Source: Nitrosophilus labii (GTDB lineage: Bacteria > Campylobacterota > Campylobacteria > Campylobacterales > Nitratiruptoraceae). Taken from it: a stretch of 64,000 nt of DNA. The DNA lies in the NCBI RefSeq assembly GCF_014466985.1, contig NZ_AP022826.1, positions 992,001 through 1,056,000 on the forward strand, in the 5' to 3' direction. The translations under genes were made by a program, and so were the position numbers. Shown here in pieces: positions 38,201-45,100 of this stretch (position 1 is its first letter; the number at the start of each line of letters is the position of its first letter). Under the pieces are notes generated by a model, which worked only from the letters and a program-made list of their open reading frames with translations, did no database searches and had not been told where the DNA came from.

Positions 38201-38517
38201 TGGATTTGAATTAGCTGTTTTATAGCATCATCTATTGAGCTTTGTGTCAAGTGAGGGTTTATCCTTTTTATAGCACTTTTTAATCTAACAAATAAAATCA
38301 CATCTTCAAATGAGTTTCTAAGTGGATTTTCACCATCAGGGGTGATATCAGCACCAAAAAGATAATCGTAACCTTGTAATTTTAAAAGCTCTATTGCAAA
38401 GTTTTCTATATTTGCTTCAGAAACTGAATGATGAAGTCTGAATTCTGAAGGATGAAATTTTGTTGATTTCTGAAGGTTGAAGTCTGAATTATGAAAATTA
38501 TTGTTTTCTTTTTTCAT
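35248..38517 (-). CDS. hsdR: HsdR, type I restriction enzyme R subunit
   Basis: 1089 aa DNA translocase and nuclease. The N-terminal nuclease region has RPDIVIFINGLPLIVMELK (PD-(D/E)XK pattern); the motor has GSGKSISML, VDEAHRTQYG and TGTPVEK, plus helicase motif VI region ARVNRVYKDK. Family similarity begins near residue 33 (SEANIENFAIELLKLQG); residues 6-32 are translated from heptad-repeat DNA that flanks the four-helix-bundle gene. The start at 38517 overlaps that gene by 20 bases. With hsdM and hsdS it makes a complete type I system. Confidence 0.95.
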   Translation of the reverse strand: MKKENNNFHNSDFNLQKSTKFHPSEFRLHHSVSEANIENFAIELLKLQGYDYLFGADITPDGENPLRNSFEDVILFVRLKSAIKRINPHLTQSSIDDAIKQLIQIHTPNLLANNEIFHKMLTQGIKVTYTKDGVDRGDIVWLIDFKNPQNNDFLVVNQFTVIENSVNKRPDIVIFINGLPLIVMELKNPTDENASLKSAYNQLQTYKQTVPSLFTYNEILIISDGLEAKIGSLSAGYDRFMAWKSADGKKEASHLVSQLEILIKGLLDKPTLIDYIRFFILFDKSKKEDKNGQTTIQTTKKIAAYHQYYAVNKAIKSTLRAIGQNRSSFIVKEPPASYGLPDVKDQLEGDKKAGVVWHTQGSGKSISMLFYAGKIIQTIDNPTIVVITDRNDLDDQLFDTFASASQILRQEPVQANSREHLKELLKVDAGGVVFTTIHKFWPEDGNIYETLSLRDNIIVIVDEAHRTQYGFQAKVDKKSGDIKYGFAKYLRDALPNATYIAFTGTPVEKTDRNTPAVFGNYIDIYDIANAVEDGATVPIFYESRLVKVNLTEEGKRLIKEYEKELDEKGLSEVEKAKTKWAKLEALIGTKPRIKEIAKDIVDHFEKRLEVMDGKAMIVAMSRKIAINLYNEIVSLRPDWHSDELKKGKIKVVMTTSSSDEIELTKFHLTKEQRRTLADRFKDPNDELKLVIVVDMWLTGFDVPSLHTMYIDKPMKGHTLMQAIARVNRVYKDKTGGLIVDYIGIAADLKEALNFYAESGGKGEPAKLQEEAVKIMLEKFEVVKDIFYGFDYKRYFSADTQEKLNIILEAEDFILGLEQGKKRYIDAVTALSRAYALAIPHPKALKIKEEVAFFQAVKSRLIKFERSENSAQNYETAIKQIVDKAIVSNGVIDIFDAAGLKKPDISILSDEFLDEIKAMKHKNLAIETLKKLINDEIKGRIKTNIVKSKSLQESLEELVRKYNNKLLTAAEIIEELIKLAKEIKASDKEPDELGLSEYEYAFYCAVADNESARELMGKEKLKELATVLFQKVRENTSIDWAIRESARAKLKVIIKRTLRQFGYPPDMQKLATQTVLKQAEALANELIERK
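38418..38499. repeat. Heptad array, left arm of the cassette around the four-helix-bundle gene
   Basis: On the - strand the DNA reads as spaced TTCANNN heptads (TTCATAA, TTCAGAC, TTCAACC, TTCAGAA, TTCATCC and others). It ends at ATGAAAATT on the + strand (38491-38499). The arm is the imperfect reverse complement of 38870-38932 and is translated as the start of HsdR. It carries the last bases of the four-helix-bundle stop codon at its tip. Confidence 0.75.
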
Positions 38518-38878
38518 TTTTTAGACCTTTTTTTGTATTAACAATAATTTTTGTAATCACAGATATTATTTCATTAGTTTCTTTTATAAGATATTCCGTA
38601 TCTTCAGTATGTAAAATTTTAGAAGCTCTCAATAATCTAAGCCAATATAGGCTCTCTCTGGCTTCTTTTTGTGCAATACTATATTTATGGATAAAATCAG
38701 CTTTACTTTCTCCTGATTGAGCTTCTTGAATATTTGCCCCTATACTTGTTGCAGACCTTAAATACTGCTTTCCAATAATCAAACCCGCACTCTTTCTTTG
38801 TAATTGCAATTTATTATAAAGTTCAATTGCTTTTAAAGCATATTGAAAAGTTCTATCTTTTATATCATAAATTTTCAC
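38498..38878 (-). CDS. Four-helix-bundle protein (S23/TIGR02436 family)
   Basis: 126 aa, all-helical, with the family patterns YALKAIELYNKLQL, GKQYLRSATSIGANIQEAQSG and KADFIHKYSIAQKEARES-YWLRLL. Members occur in the intervening sequence of 23S rRNA of some Leptospira, and the fold is shared with the Avd protein of diversity-generating retroelements; most are of unknown function. It starts with a GTG that lies in a heptad array and stops in the opposite array, so the ORF fills the space between inverted arms exactly. It separates hsdS from hsdR. I see no reverse transcriptase or rRNA nearby. Confidence 0.88.
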   Translation of the reverse strand: MKIYDIKDRTFQYALKAIELYNKLQLQRKSAGLIIGKQYLRSATSIGANIQEAQSGESKADFIHKYSIAQKEARESLYWLRLLRASKILHTEDTEYLIKETNEIISVITKIIVNTKKGLKNEKRKQ

Positions 38879-38932
38879 TCTTCACCCTTCATACTTCATA
38901 CTTCACCCTTCATCCTTCATACTTCATCCTTA
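38870..38932. repeat. Heptad array, right arm of the cassette around the four-helix-bundle gene
   Basis: Nine 7-base units on the + strand: AATTTTC, ACTCTTC, ACCCTTC, ATACTTC twice, ACCCTTC, ATCCTTC, ATACTTC, ATCCTTA. The hsdS stop codon (38910-38912) and the GTG start of the four-helix-bundle gene (38876-38878) lie inside it. It is the imperfect inverted partner of 38418-38499. Confidence 0.85.
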
Positions 38933-40070
38933 TTTTCCCGCTCATTAGTTTTGGTAGGAGTGTATCTCGTAATCGTTCTAATGTGCGGATTTGTTTGGAA
39001 TTATTTAATAACTTTTTAAAAATGGGATTAACTTGAATTTGGAAATTTGCAAGGCTGTTTTTGTCTGGAACAGTAATCACAAACTCTTTTAAAATACTGG
39101 TTTTTAAGTTTGTAAAAATACTTCCATTACCTTGCATTAAAAGTTGGGGTCTAATATATAAAAACAGCAAATATAGGAATTCATTTGAAAAATATGATTT
39201 TGGAAAATACAACCATCCATCATGGATACAAGAATTCATTTGTAAAATTTTAGGAATCCCAGGAGTTGCACTATTAGACAATATAAGTGAGTCGCTTTTT
39301 AATAATACAGTTTTATTTAGTCCTTCTTCTTTAATATGTTCTTTTATGTCAAAAATAAAAGGTGAGTTTAGATTAGTAATATCTGATATTTTAAGCCATT
39401 TTAATCCGTTATTTGATAAATAATTTTGAATAGGTCTTGGTGAACTGCCTCTTTTTATTGTTACAAGTTCTCCAAGAGGTTTTTCCTCCCAATCCTCTTT
39501 TGCATCTTCAATAAACCACTTTCTAAAAAGAGTTTGCGCCATTTCTTCAAGAGTTTTATTTTGGCGGTGAAGCAGGTCTATTTTATCATCAAAACTTGAC
39601 AACACCCCAGCAATGGCTTTTTGTTCGTTTAAATCTTCTGGAATAAGAACTTCAAGGCTTTCTAAATCTCTTTTAGAGATAGAACCAAAAACAGTTCCGC
39701 CTTCTGAATTTAAAATTTCTTTTTTTGTATAGTGTAATAAATAATATAGAAATAAATTTTCATCATTTTTTGATTTTAATGCTGCCAATCCTCTTCCAAT
39801 ACAAATAGTTTGATTTGCAATATTGATATCACCAACAGGTGCTCTTACACTAAATAATATATCTCCTTTATCAGCTATTTTTATAGGATTTGAACAATAT
39901 ATATCTATTTTTGGATATCTATAACCAAAAGTTCTATTACCTTGGAGAAATGGTAAGCCTTTGCCTTCTGTATTATAAAATTCAGATTTTGGAGATTGTC
40001 CCATTTTAATTTCTGCTACTTCTCCCAACTTAACCTTTTTCCATCTTTTAGGCATTTTCTCACCCATCAA
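38910..40070 (-). CDS. hsdS: HsdS, type I restriction specificity subunit
   Basis: 386 aa with two target-recognition domains (about 1-150 and 185-350), each followed by a conserved helical spacer (EQKAIAGVLSSFDDKIDLLHRQNKTLEEMAQ after the first, LERLRDTLLPKLMSGKI after the second; only short parts quoted here as markers). It sets the DNA sequence recognised by the HsdRMS complex. Its stop codon falls in the heptad array, so the last few residues (KYEG) are repeat-derived. It overlaps the AlbA-domain gene by 4 bases. Confidence 0.94.
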   Translation of the reverse strand: MMGEKMPKRWKKVKLGEVAEIKMGQSPKSEFYNTEGKGLPFLQGNRTFGYRYPKIDIYCSNPIKIADKGDILFSVRAPVGDINIANQTICIGRGLAALKSKNDENLFLYYLLHYTKKEILNSEGGTVFGSISKRDLESLEVLIPEDLNEQKAIAGVLSSFDDKIDLLHRQNKTLEEMAQTLFRKWFIEDAKEDWEEKPLGELVTIKRGSSPRPIQNYLSNNGLKWLKISDITNLNSPFIFDIKEHIKEEGLNKTVLLKSDSLILSNSATPGIPKILQMNSCIHDGWLYFPKSYFSNEFLYLLFLYIRPQLLMQGNGSIFTNLKTSILKEFVITVPDKNSLANFQIQVNPIFKKLLNNSKQIRTLERLRDTLLPKLMSGKIRMKYEG

Positions 40071-41509
40071 AACTCCTCCGTTTCACCCTTCAAAACATAA
40101 TGTGTACTTCTTCCTTTCCCTTTTCTTTCTATTAATTTTTTATGAACTAATGAACTTAATATCTCATGTGCTTTAGTTTTATGAATATCGAGAATTTCTG
40201 TAACTTTTTTTCTATTAATTGTTTTTTTCTCCAAAAGATAGATTAAAATTTCTTTTTCTTCTTTGGTTAATCGTCCGTAATCGTCCGTAATCGTCCGTAA
40301 TTGATCATAATCGGTCGCAGATGTTGATATTTGGATTTTATTTTTTTGTTCAAAATTTATTTTTTTAAATGTTACTCTAAAAGAAATTCCTGGCTCACTC
40401 CACTCCATTTTTATTTCAGGATACTTTTTCAATTCATTAGCAATTAGTCTTAAACCATTTCCCCACTGCTCAATAATTCCTAGTTTTTTAAATACAACCG
40501 CTAACACTTTATTTCTTATATCAGATTGACCTGCTTCCATATTATCAAAATCAATAGTAGGCATAAGCTTATCTGGACTTGTGATTTCAATTTTGTCATC
40601 AAAAATAGCAATCTTTATATCTTTTCCTTTTAAAGAATAATCTCTATGAATTACGGCATTTCTTATAACTTCACGGATAGCAATTATTGGATATTCCCAT
40701 CTATCTTTTCTATAAACTCCTTCATAAGTTGAACCTTGAGAAATATGCCTTAAAACAAATTTATATGCTTCTTCTGGTTGCAAACTTAAAGGCTCGTCAA
40801 TTGTTTTTTGGTCAATAAAATTACCCGGAATTGTTCCTTTGAACCTTGCACATTCTATTTTTGTATAAGGAAAAAGGGTGTTTTTTATTTCATCATTTGA
40901 AAGTAAAATTAAAGCATTTGTAGGAAACTCTTTGTTTTGGTCTGTAATTATCAAATTTAATTTTTTTAAGATTGTTTTTGTTAGTTTTTCCCCAGTAATT
41001 TCTTCAAATTGTTGTGAGAATTTAGAAAAATCTAAATCTTTAATATCTTGTGTATAGATTGGTAAAGAATCAAAAGAAATTCCCTCTTTTTGCCTTTCTA
41101 ATTCCTCTATTATCTCATTATTGGCAAGACGATTTATTGAACCAACTCTAATATATGTTCCTTTCTCTTTTCCTTTGCTTTTTATAAAGTATGGCGGGTT
41201 ATTTCCTTTATAGATTTTTACTACTATTACAATTTTACCTTCAATATTCAAAGAAAAAATGTCAGGTAATATCAACGGATAACAGCTATCGTGAATAATA
41301 CTACTTATAGTTTCTTCCATTTTTAGCAAATCTTCCTCTGGAATACCGATAATCTCTCTTGGATTATCTTTTATTCCTATATAGATTTCACCGCCAGCAT
41401 CATTAGCAAAGGCTACAACAGTTTTACATAAATCATTTTTACTGGGTAAATATTCTTTAAATTCAAGTTTCCTATTTTCAGGATATTTCAAAATTTCTTT
41501 TAAATTCAT
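40067..41509 (-). CDS. AlbA_2-domain ATP-binding protein with C-terminal winged helix
   Basis: 480 aa. The N-terminal AlbA_2/Schlafen-type DNA-binding domain (NRKLEFKEYLP, VVAFANDAGGEIYIGI) is followed by a GHKL-like ATPase region (REVIRNAVIHRDYS, WGNGLRLI) and a C-terminal winged helix of about 70 residues. Such proteins are usually regulators or accessory factors in mobile and defence regions. The coding sequence for residues about 395-412 contains a 10-bp tandem repeat, which could cause frame switching before the winged helix. It starts 17 bases after the RhuM/Fic gene and overlaps hsdS. Confidence 0.85.
   Translation of the reverse strand: MNLKEILKYPENRKLEFKEYLPSKNDLCKTVVAFANDAGGEIYIGIKDNPREIIGIPEEDLLKMEETISSIIHDSCYPLILPDIFSLNIEGKIVIVVKIYKGNNPPYFIKSKGKEKGTYIRVGSINRLANNEIIEELERQKEGISFDSLPIYTQDIKDLDFSKFSQQFEEITGEKLTKTILKKLNLIITDQNKEFPTNALILLSNDEIKNTLFPYTKIECARFKGTIPGNFIDQKTIDEPLSLQPEEAYKFVLRHISQGSTYEGVYRKDRWEYPIIAIREVIRNAVIHRDYSLKGKDIKIAIFDDKIEITSPDKLMPTIDFDNMEAGQSDIRNKVLAVVFKKLGIIEQWGNGLRLIANELKKYPEIKMEWSEPGISFRVTFKKINFEQKNKIQISTSATDYDQLRTITDDYGRLTKEEKEILIYLLEKKTINRKKVTEILDIHKTKAHEILSSLVHKKLIERKGKGRSTHYVLKGETEEF
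40271..40320. repeat. 10-bp tandem repeat inside the AlbA-domain gene
   Basis: TCGTCCGTAA occurs three times without change (40271-40300), followed by two degenerate units (TTGATCATAA, TCGGTCGCAG). The unit length is not a multiple of three, so gain or loss of one copy would shift the reading frame between the ATPase part and the C-terminal winged helix. Confidence 0.9.
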
Positions 41510-41526
41510 TCTTTATCTCTCATACT

Positions 41527-42516
41527 TCATCCTTCAAAAGAAATAAAATTCATAATGAGTTTTACTAACTGCTCTTTTTGTTCTGGTGGGCTTGCTGCTA
41601 CAAGATAGCATAGGGCCGTTAGCGTATTGCTGTTAAATTTATTAAAAAGTTCTTCTTGAGATAGATTTTCATATAAAAAAAGCAAAAACAAAAAAGCACC
41701 AATTCTTTTATTTCCGTCAACGAATGGATGATTTTTTATGATTAAATAGAGCAGATTTGCTGCCTTTTCTTCAAAGGAAGGATAGAGTTCTTCGCCTCCA
41801 AAACTTTGATAAATCGTATTCAACGCACTCTCAAAAAGTCCTCTATCTCGCTCAAGCCCAAAAATTTCTGAAGCTTCGCCTCTTTGCAAAAGATACTCTT
41901 TTAACTCTTTAATTGCTTCTTTTGCTTCTTCATAGCTTATTATTTTTCTCTCTTTTCGAGTTATGATCGCTTTGATTTTTCCAGTGTCATACTCTTCAAT
42001 CCATCTCCAAACCAAAGCATATTTTTCTATAATTTCAAGCAAGCCTTTTGCTTCCTTTGCGCTTAAGGAAGGAGTATTGATATTTTCTTTAATAAACTTT
42101 ATTGCACTTTCAAGCTCTTTTAATTTTTCTTGCGTAAGCTTTTTTTCATTGACGGCATAACCTTTTACAAGGTAGTTTTTTAGGACATTCGTCGCCCAGA
42201 TACGAAATTGTGTCGCTTTTTTGGAATTAACACGATAGCCAACAGCTATGATTACATCAAGGTTATAGTAAGTAATTTTTCTTTTTACTTCTCTTTTACC
42301 TTCAATTTGAACTGTTTCCATTTTGGAAACAGTTGAGTTTGGCTCTAATTCTTTTGAATCAAAAATATTTTTAATATGCTTTGATATAGCTGCTTTTTGA
42401 ACATCAAAAAGATATGCAATTTGATTGAGATTTAACCAAATTGTCTCTTCTTTCAATTGAACCTCAATTTTTTTATCCCTATCTTCAAAAATAACTAGTT
42501 GATTTTCCATTTTCAT
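41527..42516 (-). CDS. RhuM-family protein with C-terminal Fic domain
   Basis: 329 aa. The N-terminal RhuM-type domain has a helix-turn-helix-like pattern (WLNLNQIAYLFDVQKAAISKHI is split: LNQIAYLF and AAISKHI) and the family segment YYNLDVIIAVGYRVNS. The C-terminal Fic domain (about 200-320) has HPFVDGNKRIGA, the catalytic His and phosphate-binding residues. Fic enzymes usually transfer AMP to proteins. No inhibitory (S/T)XXXE(G/N) helix was evident by eye. It overlaps hsdM by 4 bases, so it is translated with the methylase. Confidence 0.88.
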   Translation of the reverse strand: MKMENQLVIFEDRDKKIEVQLKEETIWLNLNQIAYLFDVQKAAISKHIKNIFDSKELEPNSTVSKMETVQIEGKREVKRKITYYNLDVIIAVGYRVNSKKATQFRIWATNVLKNYLVKGYAVNEKKLTQEKLKELESAIKFIKENINTPSLSAKEAKGLLEIIEKYALVWRWIEEYDTGKIKAIITRKERKIISYEEAKEAIKELKEYLLQRGEASEIFGLERDRGLFESALNTIYQSFGGEELYPSFEEKAANLLYLIIKNHPFVDGNKRIGAFLFLLFLYENLSQEELFNKFNSNTLTALCYLVAASPPEQKEQLVKLIMNFISFEG

Positions 42517-44045
42517 TTTTTACCCTTAATATCCACCTTTCCCAAACTCTCAAGTATCAACTTATTCAATCTCTCTTCTTCAACTAACTGCTCTAAAAAT
42601 TCCTGTTTTAGTTTTGTAAACCTCTCTTCAAAATCAAAATCATCCTCTTCTTCAGGAAGCCCAACATATCTGCCAGGAGTTAGCATATAATCAAGCTCTC
42701 TTACTTTCTCAATGCTAACAGATTTACAAAATCCTTTAATATCCTCATAATTAACATCAACTCTAAGCCATCTATGGTAAGTATCAGCTATTTTTTTGAT
42801 GTCATTTTCCGTTAAAACTCTTTGTCTTCTATTGATAAGCTCTCCTAAATCTCTTGTATCAATGAAGAGAATCTCTTTTTTTCTTGTAGTTTTGTTTTTT
42901 CTTAAAAACCATAAAGATGCCGGTATTTGAGTATTTAAGAAAAGTTTTGCAGGTAGATTAACGATGCAATCTACTATATCATCTTCGATCATATTTTTTC
43001 TAATCTCATATTCAGCGCTTTGTTTTGTAGTTAGTGCGCCTTTGGCCAAAACAAATCCTGCTTTTCCGTGAGGCGCAAGATGAAAGATAAAGTGCTGAAT
43101 CCATGCGTAGTTTGCATTGCCAACAGGTGGGATTCCATATTTCCACCTAGCATCTTTTCTTAAAAGCTCGCCACTCCAATCGCTATCGTTAAATGGTGGA
43201 TTTGCGATTACAAAATCTGCCTTGAGGTCTTTGTGAGCATCATTTAAAAATGAGCCTTCGGGATTCCATTTAACTTGAGTTGAGTCAATACCTCTAATTG
43301 CAAGGTTCATTTTACACAGTCGCCAAGTTGTTTGGTTGCTCTCTTGTCCATATATTGAAATATCATTAATCTTTCCTTGATGCTCTTGCACAAACTTTTC
43401 AGACTGTACAAACATTCCTCCACTTCCACAACAAGGATCAAAAACTCTTCCCTTATAAGGCTCAAGCATTTCAACTAGTAACTCAACAACGCTTCTTGGA
43501 GTATAGAACTGCCCTCCTTTTTTACCTTCTGCAAGTGCAAACTCTCCTAAAAAGTATTCAAAAACATGCCCTAAAATATCTGAGCTTTTCTCTTTTGCAT
43601 CATCAAAAGCGATATTGCTAAAAAGATCAATCAACCCTCCAAGAGTTATAGGATCAATATTTCCCCTTGCATACACTTTTGGCAATACCCCTTTTAAAGA
43701 TGGATTCTCTTTTTCTATTAACTCCATCGCATTATCTATGATTTTCCCAATCTCTACATCTTTAGCATTTGCTTTTAGATACTCCCATCTAGCCTTTGGT
43801 GGAACATAAAATACATTTTCTGCTATGTATTCGTCTCTATCTTCTGGATCAGCTCCTAAGTATTCACCTTCACCTTTTTTTAACTTTTCATAAAGTTCTT
43901 CAAATGCTTCTGAAATGTATCTTAAAAAAATCAATCCAAGAACCACATGTTTATACTCTGCAGCATCGATATTTTTTCTTAGTTTATCTGCTGCTTTCCA
44001 TAGCCCTTGCTCAAAAGTTTCTATAGTTTGTTTTTTCTTTGCCAT
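42513..44045 (-). CDS. hsdM: HsdM, type I restriction DNA methyltransferase subunit
   Basis: 510 aa adenine methyltransferase. The N-terminal helical domain is followed by the SAM site VFDPCCGSGGMF, catalytic motif IANPPFND, and the YTPRSVVELLVEM segment. Together with HsdS it modifies host DNA. It starts 11 bases after radC and overlaps the RhuM/Fic gene. Full length and motifs suggest it is active. Confidence 0.96.
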   Translation of the reverse strand: MAKKKQTIETFEQGLWKAADKLRKNIDAAEYKHVVLGLIFLRYISEAFEELYEKLKKGEGEYLGADPEDRDEYIAENVFYVPPKARWEYLKANAKDVEIGKIIDNAMELIEKENPSLKGVLPKVYARGNIDPITLGGLIDLFSNIAFDDAKEKSSDILGHVFEYFLGEFALAEGKKGGQFYTPRSVVELLVEMLEPYKGRVFDPCCGSGGMFVQSEKFVQEHQGKINDISIYGQESNQTTWRLCKMNLAIRGIDSTQVKWNPEGSFLNDAHKDLKADFVIANPPFNDSDWSGELLRKDARWKYGIPPVGNANYAWIQHFIFHLAPHGKAGFVLAKGALTTKQSAEYEIRKNMIEDDIVDCIVNLPAKLFLNTQIPASLWFLRKNKTTRKKEILFIDTRDLGELINRRQRVLTENDIKKIADTYHRWLRVDVNYEDIKGFCKSVSIEKVRELDYMLTPGRYVGLPEEEDDFDFEERFTKLKQEFLEQLVEEERLNKLILESLGKVDIKGKK

Positions 44046-44056
44046 AATTTTCCTTT

Positions 44057-44716
44057 TTATAAAAACCCTTCTTCTTTCAAACTTATAAATCCATCTTTGC
44101 TAAAGATTATGTGATCTAGTAGTTCAATACCAAGTATCTTTCCGCTTTGTTGAAGTTTTTGTGTAACAGATAAGTCTTCACTGCTAGGAGTTAAATTATT
44201 TGAAGGATGATTGTGAGCTACGATAATGCTTGCGCATCTATTTTCAATCGCTGGAGCAAAAACTTCTCTTGGATGAACTAAACTTTGGTTTAAAGTGCCA
44301 ATAGTTACAACTCTTTTTTGGCAAATTCTATTTGCTCCATCAAGATAAATGGACAAAAAATACTCTTGCTTTTTATCATAATACTCTTTTAACTCCTCAT
44401 ATACATCTTTAGCTGAAGTAATTATTTTATATTGTTTTAGAAGATACCTTTTTGATAGCTCTATCGCGCTAACTATTTGAGAAGCTTTTGCTATGCCAAG
44501 TCCGTGGATTTGAAGAAGTTTTTCTAAATCAATTGAGTCAAAATCATCTCTAAAAAGTTTTACAATTTCTCGTGAGAGTTTTATAACATCTTTTCCTTTT
44601 ACCCCACTACCAAGTAAGATTGCGACTAACTCATAATCTTTTAGAGCTCCTACTCCTTTTTCTAAAAGTTTTTCCCTTGGTTTTTCAAACTTTTTAAGCT
44701 CATTGATTTTTTTCAT
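44057..44716 (-). CDS. radC: RadC-family JAB/MPN-domain protein
   Basis: 219 aa with the N-terminal helix-hairpin-helix region (REKLLEKGVGAL, LLQIHGLGIAKA) and a JAMM zinc site (HNHPSNNLTPSSED). The family name is historical; a repair role is doubtful, and members are common in mobile and defence islands. It is the first gene of the hsd operon, behind a good promoter at 44739-44767. Confidence 0.92.
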   Translation of the reverse strand: MKKINELKKFEKPREKLLEKGVGALKDYELVAILLGSGVKGKDVIKLSREIVKLFRDDFDSIDLEKLLQIHGLGIAKASQIVSAIELSKRYLLKQYKIITSAKDVYEELKEYYDKKQEYFLSIYLDGANRICQKRVVTIGTLNQSLVHPREVFAPAIENRCASIIVAHNHPSNNLTPSSEDLSVTQKLQQSGKILGIELLDHIIFSKDGFISLKEEGFL

Positions 44717-44738
44717 CTTGTATCCAAAATTACATTAT

Positions 44739-44767
44739 TTTATACCTTTGCATAAGGTTTTAATCAA
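44739..44767 (-). promoter_or_regulatory. Sigma70-type promoter of the radC-hsd operon
   Basis: On the - strand, TTGATT (-35, 44762-44767) and TATAAA (-10, 44739-44744) are separated by exactly 17 bases, and lie about 25-50 bases before the radC ATG. The hairpin repeat ends just upstream of it at 44794. Confidence 0.65.
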
Positions 44768-44793
44768 CTTCTATTACATTTTTTTTAAATAAA

Positions 44794-44971
44794 TGCTCTG
44801 AAAAATTACAAAATTTTACTCAGGAGAGTTGAAATTTTTAGTAAAACTAACGCTTGTAAATTTTATTAAAAAGCGCTAAACAAGCGCGCTTTTTTAGCCT
44901 TTTGGCAAACATAAAATTTACAAGCTATAATTTCAAATCCTTCGTTCAATTTGTAATTTTTCAGAGGTCTC
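44794..44971 (-). repeat. 178-bp hairpin repeat, copy B
   Basis: Reverse-complement copy of the element at 30209-30386. Its central stem is AAAAAGCGC/GCGCTTTTT, where copy A has AAAAAGTGC/GCACTTTTT, so a T-A pair is replaced by C-G. The second stem GCTTGTAAATTTTAT/ATAAAATTTACAAGC is perfect here and imperfect in copy A. It fills much of the 384-base gap between radC and hemC, which contains no gene. Confidence 0.85.
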
Positions 44972-45041
44972 AAATCTTTAAAAGGATTTTTCTTAGTGAT
45001 TGTTCCATCTGGCATTTGTTCTCAATCAAAACCCATTTCTG

Positions 45042-45098
45042 ATTCCTAATTCCCAATTCCTAATTTACTAATCTCCAATGTCTAATGTCCAATTTCCA
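45042..45098. repeat. Heptad array directly after hemC
   Basis: Eight consecutive 7-base (one 8-base) units: ATTCCTA, ATTCCCA, ATTCCTA, ATTTACTA, ATCTCCA, ATGTCTA, ATGTCCA, ATTTCCA. It ends 2 bases before the hemC stop codon. Unlike the other heptad loci, no matching inverted arm is seen next to it. Confidence 0.8.
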
Positions 45099-45100
45099 AA

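Noticed and set aside
38498-38878. Four-helix-bundle gene as part of a diversity-generating retroelement
   Set aside because: No reverse transcriptase, template repeat or variable target gene is nearby.
38870-38932. Heptad array considered as a CRISPR array
   Set aside because: Units are 7 bases with no spacers and no cas genes are present; period and size do not fit.
35248-45100. Island considered as a phage or integrative element
   Set aside because: No integrase, transposase, tRNA or clear attachment repeats at the two ends; only the hairpin repeat at one border.
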